A DNA stretch of 21,566 nucleotides from Dehalococcoidia bacterium. GTDB lineage: Bacteria > Chloroflexota > Dehalococcoidia > GIF9 > AB-539-J10. Position numbers and translations under genes: made by a program. The notes beneath the pieces were generated by a model. It worked only from the letters and a program-made list of their open reading frames with translations. It did not search any database and was not told the origin of the DNA. Positions 16,191-21,566 of this stretch are shown in pieces (the first letter of the stretch is position 1; each line of letters starts with the position of its first letter). The stretch is taken from contig JAUWOK010000003.1 of the NCBI GenBank assembly GCA_030612165.1, positions 1-21,566 on the forward strand, given 5' to 3'.

Positions 16191-16467
16191 GCAGGGTCGT
16201 GCTAGGTGGGAAGTTAGCGGTGTCCTGTACCCGAAATCCGCTATAGCGGGACTGAACTCCTGTTTGAGGCTCTAGCTTTGTAAAAGCGCTTTTGTTAAGT
16301 GATGTTGATAGCTGGGCCCTATGCGGCAGATAGCTATGAAACCCGTCAGGTTCGGAAGAAAGCAGCGGTAAGTAGTTTCCTCTGGGTGTTTTAGGGGAAC
16401 CTGGTTGGAGTTGGCTGTCAGAAGGGTTCTGCAAAGGAAGGGACGAGAACAGGTGCACGGCCCTTTT
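16191..16467 (+). ncRNA. ffs: Signal recognition particle RNA, large bacterial type with Alu-like domain
   Basis: The SRP RNA scaffolds Ffh for co-translational targeting of membrane proteins. The 5' part has CGTGCTAGG, then TAGCGGTGTCCTGTACCCG and AATCCGCTATAGCGGG, matching the Alu-domain start of Gram-positive scRNAs such as that of B. subtilis. The Ffh-binding helix 8 is plain: GTCAGGTTCGGAAGAAAGC (about 16345-16363) with its GGAA tetraloop, followed by AGCGGTAAG. The 3' part ends AGGTGCACGGCCC, as in other large SRP RNAs. Bases 16193-16202 pair with 16455-16464 in ten consecutive pairs (one G-U), and a short T-run follows. The length, about 270 bases, fits the large form rather than the 4.5S form. 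Confidence 0.93.
16455..16467 (+). terminator. Probable 3' end signal of the SRP RNA
   Basis: The closing helix strand GCACGGCCCT is followed by TTTT and, after CGCC, a second TTTT. The RNA's own terminal helix plus the T-run may act as terminator; the T-run is short, so readthrough into rsmA is possible. Confidence 0.4.
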
Positions 16468-16485
16468 CGCCTTTTATTTATGAAG

Positions 16486-16491
16486 TATAAT
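16486..16491 (+). promoter_or_regulatory. Possible -10 element for rsmA-ispE
   Basis: A perfect TATAAT lies between the SRP RNA 3' end and rsmA, but no convincing -35 or TGn extension accompanies it. Transcription from it would leave a leader of only about ten bases with GAGGTG (16498-16503) as ribosome-binding site. Confidence 0.3.
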
Positions 16492-16507
16492 TTTTACGAG
16501 GTGCGAG

Positions 16508-17374
16508 ATGGAGTGCTGCAACAAGCGTTGCTCTGAGGAATCTGAGTTCAGGGCCAAAAAGAGTTTAGGTCAGCATTTTTTGGTGGACGAAAACGTGTTA
16601 GGGCAGGTTCTTTCTGCGGCAGCACTTGATAAGGAGGATGTTGTGGTGGAGGTGGGGCCGGGGCTGGGTGTGCTGACTAGGAAATTAGCTTCGGTGGCGG
16701 GTAGCGTTGTTGCAGTAGAATTGGACCACCGTCTGGTCAGGATATTGAAAAGGAATCTTGCGTCTTGCTCCAACGTGAAGATTATACAGGGGGATATCCT
16801 CAATATTTCTCCTTCTTCGCTTATTGGTGATTTGCGCGGAGAAGATAATCCGATGTCCAAATATAAAGTGGTAGCTAATCTTCCTTACTATATTACATCA
16901 CCCATTTTGCGTCATTTTTTGCAAGCTTCGGCGAAACCATCCTTAATGGTAATTATGGTGCAAAAGGAAGTGGGGGAAGCTATTGCCGCTCGACCAGGGA
17001 AGATGAGGCTACTTGCTGTGAGCGTACAACTTTTCAGCAGACCTACTATTGTGGCTTCTGTACCGGCTTGCAGTTTTCGCCCTGTGCCTAAAGTGGAGTC
17101 GCTTATCCTGCGTTTAGATGTTTATCAGGAGCCTCTTGTTAAGATTGCTGACATTGCTGGTTTTCTGGACATAGTCAGTTGTGGATTTCACGCACCCCGC
17201 AAGCAATTACAGAACTCCTTGGCCCACGCTCTTGCTTTGCCCTCCGCACAAGTGGCTACGTTGTTGTCGCAAATGGGAATAGACGCTAAACGGAGGGCGG
17301 AAACTCTTACCATTGAAGAGTGGAGCATGGTTTATGAGAAATTTGTTTGTTTCAGGGAGCAAATGTCATGTTAA
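16508..17374 (+). CDS. rsmA: 16S rRNA (adenine1518/1519-N6)-dimethyltransferase
   Basis: RsmA (KsgA) dimethylates two adjacent adenines in the 3' hairpin of 16S rRNA late in 30S assembly, using S-adenosylmethionine. The 288-residue product has KSLGQHFL (18-25), the SAM-binding VEVGPGLG (47-54), the catalytic NLPYYIT (124-130) and PVPKVES, in the usual order. The ATG at 16508 has GAGGTG five bases upstream. It follows the SRP RNA gene by about 40 bases and overlaps ispE by 7 bases. The rsmA-ispE pairing is common in bacteria. Confidence 0.96.
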   Translation: MECCNKRCSEESEFRAKKSLGQHFLVDENVLGQVLSAAALDKEDVVVEVGPGLGVLTRKLASVAGSVVAVELDHRLVRILKRNLASCSNVKIIQGDILNISPSSLIGDLRGEDNPMSKYKVVANLPYYITSPILRHFLQASAKPSLMVIMVQKEVGEAIAARPGKMRLLAVSVQLFSRPTIVASVPACSFRPVPKVESLILRLDVYQEPLVKIADIAGFLDIVSCGFHAPRKQLQNSLAHALALPSAQVATLLSQMGIDAKRRAETLTIEEWSMVYEKFVCFREQMSC

Positions 17375-18228
17375 CCGCGGAAGCGCCTGCTAAAGTGAAT
17401 CTTGTTCTGGAAGTGGTGGATAAATTTGACACTGGATATCACAGAGTGCAGAGCATCGTGCACGCGATAGATCTTTGTGATGTTATCAATTTTGAAGAAG
17501 GTGTGGGTATTTCTTTTGAATGCAACGAACCTGTCCTGCAACAAGGCAACTTGGTGGTGGAGGCTGCCTTGTTGCTCAAAAAGCTTGCAGGGATTTCTTG
17601 CGGGGTCAATATCAAACTTCACAAACGCATTCCCTGGGGAATGGGTTTGGGTGGGGGGAGCAGCGATGCTGCTGCTACCCTTTTTGTTCTTAACAGAATC
17701 TGGAAATTGGAGTTGTCTCTTTCTGATTTGGCAGAGTTGGCGGGTAAGCTGGGAGCGGATGTCCCTTTTTTTATTTATGGAGGAACAGCTTTGGTAGAAG
17801 GAAGGGGAGAAAAAGTGCAGGTTTTACCCGGCTTGTCGCCGTCATGGTTTGTCTTGCTTTTTCCTGCGCTGGCTGTAATGCCGGCTAAAACAGAACGAAT
17901 GTACCATAAATTAGATGCTACTTATTTTACTCGGGGGGAGTTTGTTCAAAGAGCTTTATCCTGCCTGGCTCATGGTGAAGTTCCCGATCAATCTCTCATG
18001 TTCAATGTTTTTGAAAAAGTGGCAATGGAGGTTTTTCCTGTCCTTGCCGAATATGCCGCAGAATTCAAAAAAGCCGGAGCGCCTAACGTTCAGTTGGTGG
18101 GTTCTGGGCCGGCTCTCTTCTCTTTGGTTTGTCATAAAGAACAGGCTGATAATATTTGCAGGCGACTCCAGGAAAGCAATTTGAGAAGTTGTGTGGTTTC
18201 TTCTTATAGACAAAACGATGGTTATTAA
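17368..18228 (+). CDS. ispE: 4-Diphosphocytidyl-2-C-methyl-D-erythritol kinase
   Basis: IspE is the ATP-dependent kinase of the non-mevalonate isoprenoid pathway. The 286-residue GHMP kinase opens with APAKVNLVLEV (catalytic lysine in the family) and has the glycine-rich ATP loop PWGMGLGGGSSDAAA (89-103 region) and LGADVPFF with the catalytic aspartate. The C-terminal GSGPALFSLV matches the third GHMP motif. I chose ATG 17368, with AGGGAG eight bases upstream; an upstream TTG at 17347 is in frame but adds residues before the conserved start. It overlaps rsmA by 7 bases and the next gene by 11. Confidence 0.96.
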   Translation: MLTAEAPAKVNLVLEVVDKFDTGYHRVQSIVHAIDLCDVINFEEGVGISFECNEPVLQQGNLVVEAALLLKKLAGISCGVNIKLHKRIPWGMGLGGGSSDAAATLFVLNRIWKLELSLSDLAELAGKLGADVPFFIYGGTALVEGRGEKVQVLPGLSPSWFVLLFPALAVMPAKTERMYHKLDATYFTRGEFVQRALSCLAHGEVPDQSLMFNVFEKVAMEVFPVLAEYAAEFKKAGAPNVQLVGSGPALFSLVCHKEQADNICRRLQESNLRSCVVSSYRQNDGY

Positions 18229-18814
18229 ATGGGGCGGAAAACGCAAAAAGTGGCTCAAGGTCGCAATCTTTGGATTGGTCGTTATTGGTCTGAGCATTGG
18301 CCTTTATTTTTTAATGGGCTATATGGAATCTCGTTTCGGTGCACTGTCACAGGAGTTTGCTCTGGCTGCTTATCTGGTAATTTTTGGCATTGTTTTCTTG
18401 AGCAATGCTGCTGTTATAGTTCCGCTGCCATTTGTTGCAGTTTTTCTGGTGGCTGCGGCGTCGCGCCAAGATCCTTTGCTGGTGGCTCTTGTGGCCAGCG
18501 TAGCAGGAAGTGTGGGTGAAATCACTGGCTATTATGCCGGTTATGTCGGGAAAAAAATAATAAGTGACGAACATATGGAGAATTATGGAAAGATTGCAGG
18601 ATGGGTGCAGCGGCATGGCTCAAGGGCAGTGTTCTTTATGGCCTTACAGCCAGTTTTGCCTTTTGATATAGCGGGGCTGGTTGCCGGGGCATTAAAAATG
18701 CCCTTGAGGAAGTTTTTGTTCTTTTGCTGGGCGGGAAAATTTCCCAAGTACCTGTTGTTATGCTACGGGGGGATGAAAGTTGTTGCCTTCTTTCCGACAT
18801 GGTTTAGCGGTTGA
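18218..18814 (+). CDS. DedA/VTT-domain (SNARE-associated family) membrane protein
   Basis: A 198-residue polytopic membrane protein with a basic N-terminus (KWGGKRKKWLK) and about five hydrophobic segments. The VTT-like core contains NAAVIVPLPF, GSVGEITGYYAGYVGKK and HGSRAVFFMALQPVLPFDIAGLVAGALKM, in the order seen in DedA-type proteins. Members of the superfamily move or flip lipids or support membrane potential; the substrate here is unknown. The start is uncertain: ATG 18218 has no clear ribosome-binding site but overlaps the ispE end by 11 bases; a GTG at 18191 would add nine residues. The last 57 bases overlap the convergent CCA-enzyme gene. Confidence 0.8.
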   Translation: MVIKWGGKRKKWLKVAIFGLVVIGLSIGLYFLMGYMESRFGALSQEFALAAYLVIFGIVFLSNAAVIVPLPFVAVFLVAAASRQDPLLVALVASVAGSVGEITGYYAGYVGKKIISDEHMENYGKIAGWVQRHGSRAVFFMALQPVLPFDIAGLVAGALKMPLRKFLFFCWAGKFPKYLLLCYGGMKVVAFFPTWFSG

Positions 18815-20044
18815 TAATACCAGTCGTTCTTCTTGCTGCCTGGTTTTTGCCTTGTCGTCTAGTTTTTCTTTGAGTAAAAATTGTAATGTTTTGCCTATTT
18901 CTGGCCCAATAGGGATCCCCAGTTTTTGCAATGCTTCTCCAGTAAGAACAGGTTTAATATGGCGCAATTTACGCAGGTAGAGGTTGAGGTTCCCGCGTGC
19001 TCTTTCAGAATTTGAAGCTATGATATTTGCTTGAATGGATAAAGGGGTATAATTGCAAAGCAGAGAGTAAATCTCGCTATTTTTCATGCATGGGTCGCTT
19101 AACAGGGTTATCTGCTTTTTAATTCGGAGCGTGTCCAGCAGCAAGCGTGTTTGCTTCGCCGGTATTTTAAAACGGCGGGCGAATTGTTCCGTGTCTTTTT
19201 CTTCCAGGGGGTAAATAAGGAGGCACAGGTAAAGGGAAAGAAGCTGATTGGCACTGACCAGTAAACGTGCTTTGTTGAAATTGTTGGCCAACCTCCTGCC
19301 GGCTTTAAGGTGAGGGTTTAAATATTGCAGGACATTCAATTTATCCAGACTGTTCAGGATTTTTTCCGGATATTTTTCCCTGAATATCAATTCTAGTTCA
19401 TGTCTTATGCGATCTCCACTTATGGTGTCCAGCATGGGGATATCTTGCTTAAGCAATCTGGATGTTTCTTTTTCCAATCTGAAATCTAGGCGCTGTTCAT
19501 AACGAATGGCCCGCAGTATTCTGGTGGCGTCATCTTGAAAGCTCTGGGGATGCAAAATGCGAATTAATCTTTGCTCCAAATCTTCTTTGCCGTCGAAAGG
19601 ATCAAGCAATTCTCCATAATGACAGGGAGAAAGGCAGATAGCCATAGAGTTGATGGTGAAATCGCGACGGGCAAGATCTTCTTCGATGGTGCCTGGCGTT
19701 ACCAACGGTAGTGCTCCCTGTTTAGGGTAAATTTCACGTCGGGCAGTGGAGAGATCTATGATGAAACTTTTGTAACCAAGCTTGGCCGTGCCAAAACGGG
19801 AGTGGCTTGCCAGCGTTTTTGCTTCTGTGGTTTTAGCTATTTCCTGGGCCAGAATTATGGCATCACCTTCAACGACTATATCGAGGTCGAAGTTAGGACA
19901 ATCCAAAAGCATATCCCTGATAATTCCACCTACAAGATATGCCTTTTGCCCCAGGCAGTCTGCCTGACTCTTAACACTTGTGACTAGCTCTGCTAGTTGG
20001 TGGGGTAGATATTGCAAAGCTTGCTGTATGAGATTATCGTGCAC
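18758..20044 (-). CDS. cca: CCA-adding tRNA nucleotidyltransferase / poly(A) polymerase family (class II)
   Basis: The enzyme adds or repairs the 3' CCA of tRNAs. The 428-residue product has the class II nucleotidyltransferase motif LVGGIIRDMLL (37-47) with the metal-binding DLD (53-55), RRDFTINSMA (126-135), and DPFDGKEDL followed by the helical neck with RILRAIRYEQRLDF. The C-terminal region (LGIPIGPEIGKTLQFLL) fits the family; no HD phosphohydrolase domain is seen. I chose GTG 20044, preceded by AAAAGGA nine bases upstream. A longer frame from 20119 adds 25 residues rich in hydrophobic and aromatic side chains without family support. Poly(A) polymerase activity cannot be excluded. The last 17 or so residues are encoded opposite the DedA gene end. 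Confidence 0.9.
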   Translation of the reverse strand: MHDNLIQQALQYLPHQLAELVTSVKSQADCLGQKAYLVGGIIRDMLLDCPNFDLDIVVEGDAIILAQEIAKTTEAKTLASHSRFGTAKLGYKSFIIDLSTARREIYPKQGALPLVTPGTIEEDLARRDFTINSMAICLSPCHYGELLDPFDGKEDLEQRLIRILHPQSFQDDATRILRAIRYEQRLDFRLEKETSRLLKQDIPMLDTISGDRIRHELELIFREKYPEKILNSLDKLNVLQYLNPHLKAGRRLANNFNKARLLVSANQLLSLYLCLLIYPLEEKDTEQFARRFKIPAKQTRLLLDTLRIKKQITLLSDPCMKNSEIYSLLCNYTPLSIQANIIASNSERARGNLNLYLRKLRHIKPVLTGEALQKLGIPIGPEIGKTLQFLLKEKLDDKAKTRQQEERLVLSTAKPCRKEGNNFHPPVA

Positions 20045-20279
20045 GATAGCTGTTCCTTTTAATTGTAATATAGAATGATAATACAATTTGATATTTATGT
20101 GTATGAAAAGTACAAACAAGTGAAAGATCGTTAAAGAGGATGCTTCAGAAATTTGCTATAACAAATGCCAGTAAAACGACCAGAAAAGAAAAGACGAAGG
20201 TAAGCGGGTATTTATGGATTAAGCTGCTGAAGCAGTGAATTCTTTTCCTGATGCTGATTACGTGTTGCGTAAGCAAAAG
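20045..20279. other. Divergent intergenic region between cca and the activase gene
   Basis: No gene with family support was found here. A 12-codon frame at about 20167 (MPVKRPEKKRRR) has no ribosome-binding site. A small CTGC/GCAG stem with a TGAA loop lies near 20224. TTGCGT at 20265-20270 may be a -35 element for the activase promoter. The rightmost part carries the TTATA repeat described separately. Confidence 0.4.
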
Positions 20280-20299
20280 TTATATTATATTATATTATA
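20280..20299. repeat. Four tandem copies of TTATA
   Basis: Positions 20280-20299 are four perfect TTATA units, continuing into TAATG. The array creates several overlapping -10-like hexamers (TATATT) and ends in a perfect TATAAT at 20298-20303. Confidence 0.9.
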
Positions 20300-20303
20300 T
20301 AAT
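20298..20303 (+). promoter_or_regulatory. -10 element upstream of the activase gene
   Basis: A perfect TATAAT lies about 43 bases ahead of the GTG start. The nearest -35-like hexamer, TTGCGT (20265-20270), is 27 bases upstream of it, too far for the standard spacing. TATATT at 20286-20291 gives 15 bases and TATATT at 20291-20296 gives 20. Confidence 0.4.
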
Positions 20304-20345
20304 GTGAACGGGCTTTAGGGCAAAATAAAAAAGGGGGTTAGTATT

Positions 20346-21275
20346 GTGTTAACGGCAGAGAAGCAGGATTTGAAAGCAGTTACAGGAATGATAACTCAGA
20401 TGCAGCGATATTCGGTGAATGATGGACCGGGTATCAGGACTACAGTGTTTTTAAAAGGATGTTTGTTGCGTTGTCCGTGGTGCCATAATCCCGAAACATG
20501 GAGTCCTGAGCCGGAAATATATTTTCATTTGACGAAATGTACTCATTGTGGGACGTGTGCCGCGGTATGTCCTGTACCCGGGGCTATAGACCTGGAGTCG
20601 GACCAGAGGATAAATTATGACAAGTGTACTTTGTGCATGAAGTGCGCGGAGGTATGTCCTTACGGGGCGCTTTCGAAAGTGGGAGAGCGTTTGAGCGTGG
20701 CAGAGGTGATGGACGAGGTAGAGAGAGATATGCCTTTTTATGTTAATAGTGGGGGGGGGATGACTTTATCTGGAGGGGAGGTCCTGTATCAGGCTGATTT
20801 TGCTTCAGCGCTTTTGCAGGTGGCAAGACAAAAAGGAATACATACTTGTGTCGATACCAGTGGTTATGGGACAGCGGAAGAGATGGAGAAGCTGATTCCG
20901 TATACAGATTTGTTTTTATATGACATAAAGCTAATGGATGACGAGCGTCATAAAGAGATAACAGGAGTATCAAATAAGGTAATACTGGAGAACGCGCGCA
21001 CGATAGCGGGAAGGACAGAAATCCATTTTCGTATTCCGTTAATACCTGAAATAAATGATAACGAAGAGTTTTTACGCCAGCTAGGGGATTTTGCTAAATC
21101 CGCAGGTGTGAACGATATTGATCTTTTGCCCTATCATGACTATGCTTCGGGGAAGTACAGGATGCTTGGAAGAGAGGAGCTGTTTTACAAGAAGGATTTG
21201 TTGCCTGACGAGGCGGTGCAGAAATTTGAGGAACAGCTTAAAGGATACGGATTAAGAGTGACCGTAGGCGGATAA
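20346..21275 (+). CDS. Glycyl-radical-enzyme activating protein (radical SAM)
   Basis: These enzymes use S-adenosylmethionine and a [4Fe-4S] cluster to abstract hydrogen from a glycine of a partner glycyl radical enzyme. The 309-residue product has the radical SAM motif with C39, C43 and C46. Two ferredoxin-like clusters follow (C65, C68, C71, C75 and C94, C97, C100, C104), as in the pyruvate formate-lyase/hydroxyphenylacetate decarboxylase activase type. SGGGMTLSGGE (135-145) is the SAM-binding stretch; the usual GGEP is GGEV here. LLPYHDYASGKYRMLGRE is typical near the end. The start is GTG 20346 with a GGGGG tract upstream (20334-20338). No glycyl radical enzyme gene is visible in the window, so its substrate is unknown. 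Nine consecutive G bases (20751-20759) encode the GGG motif. Confidence 0.92.
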   Translation: MLTAEKQDLKAVTGMITQMQRYSVNDGPGIRTTVFLKGCLLRCPWCHNPETWSPEPEIYFHLTKCTHCGTCAAVCPVPGAIDLESDQRINYDKCTLCMKCAEVCPYGALSKVGERLSVAEVMDEVERDMPFYVNSGGGMTLSGGEVLYQADFASALLQVARQKGIHTCVDTSGYGTAEEMEKLIPYTDLFLYDIKLMDDERHKEITGVSNKVILENARTIAGRTEIHFRIPLIPEINDNEEFLRQLGDFAKSAGVNDIDLLPYHDYASGKYRMLGREELFYKKDLLPDEAVQKFEEQLKGYGLRVTVGG

Positions 21276-21320
21276 TAACAAATGGCAGGTAATATAAAAA
21301 ATTAACAGGAGGAAAAACAG

Positions 21321-21566
21321 ATGGCGATCAGTTTAACAGAAGAGCAGAAGGAGCTCCTTGCACAGCAAATATGGGTGATAGGTACGGCAAGCAAGGCAGG
21401 ACAGCCTAATGTGGCAGCCAAGGGAATGAAAATGGTGTTGGATGGAAGCACGCTGGTATTCGGGGAACTTGTCGCTGGGGTGACATATCGAAATATAGCG
21501 GAAAACCCCGTGGTAACCGTGGCGGCTTTTGATTCTGGCAAAAAGACGGAGATAAGGTGCCCGGGC
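21321..21566 (+). CDS. Pyridoxamine 5'-phosphate oxidase-family (FMN split-barrel) protein, N-terminal part
   Basis: The frame opens at ATG 21321 with a strong AGGAGG (21307-21312) and runs off the window after 82 codons. The visible part (IWVIGTASKAGQPNVAAKGM, LVFGELVAGVTYRNIAENP, VTVAAFDS) matches the first half of small flavin-binding split-barrel proteins. Members often bind FMN or F420 and act on varied substrates; few are true PNP oxidases. It lies 45 bases after the activase, probably in one transcript. Confidence 0.8.
   Translation, partial: MAISLTEEQKELLAQQIWVIGTASKAGQPNVAAKGMKMVLDGSTLVFGELVAGVTYRNIAENPVVTVAAFDSGKKTEIRCPG

Noticed and set aside
16132..16458. Minus-strand frame of 108 codons between greA and rsmA
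   Set aside because: It lies almost wholly antisense to the SRP RNA, has no ribosome-binding site and no family resemblance; its openness is explained by the RNA sequence.
20167..20205. 12-codon basic peptide frame
   Set aside because: Too short, no ribosome-binding site and no conservation evidence.

Overview
The window is a chromosomal stretch of moderate GC content, almost entirely housekeeping genes, from a bacterium that pairs myo-inositol-1-phosphate synthase with a CDP-alcohol phosphatidyltransferase. It also carries a short IF2, a large SRP RNA with an Alu-like domain, and a GreA with a long N-terminal extension. Together these suggest Chloroflexota, perhaps a Dehalococcoidia-like lineage. 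That placement is inference from gene content and remembered family distributions; no search was run.

Layout. Positions 1-1226 (minus) hold a decayed DDE transposase broken by three frameshifts, with two 14-nt direct repeats just outside it. A promoter and an intrinsic-terminator hairpin (1326-1404) then lead into a plus-strand translation/transcription block: nusA, ylxR (rnpM), infB and rbfA. Next come a two-domain universal stress protein and an inositol-lipid and purine group: ino1-type synthase, a small unknown ORF, a PIP-synthase-like membrane enzyme, and purA. From 9733 to 15987 the minus strand carries greA-like, rpsO, pnp, dapB, asd and dapA (in transcription order), joining RNA metabolism to the lysine/diaminopimelate branch. 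Between greA and rsmA lies an SRP RNA gene (about 16191-16467, plus) that is absent from any protein view of the region. It is followed by rsmA, ispE and a DedA/VTT membrane protein, whose 3' end overlaps the convergent CCA-adding enzyme gene by 57 bases. At the right end a glycyl-radical-enzyme activase and the start of a flavin split-barrel (PPOX-like) gene follow an AT-rich pentanucleotide repeat at a promoter.

How the genes work together. NusA, YlxR, IF2, RbfA, S15, PNPase, SRP RNA, RsmA and the CCA enzyme cover transcript elongation/termination, ribosome assembly, initiation, RNA decay, membrane targeting and tRNA maturation. Ino1 makes inositol phosphate, and the downstream phosphatidyltransferase would attach it to CDP-diacylglycerol to make phosphatidylinositol phosphate. 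Asd, DapA and DapB are successive steps from aspartyl phosphate to tetrahydrodipicolinate.

Most interesting points: the GreA fused to a recombinase-type SAM-like domain; the small ORF embedded in the inositol-lipid operon; the terminator-bearing nusA leader; a compensatory base-pair change in SRP helix 8; and the TTATA repeat in the promoter of an activase with no glycyl radical enzyme in view. I saw no CRISPR array, tRNA, rRNA, prophage or clear defence system.
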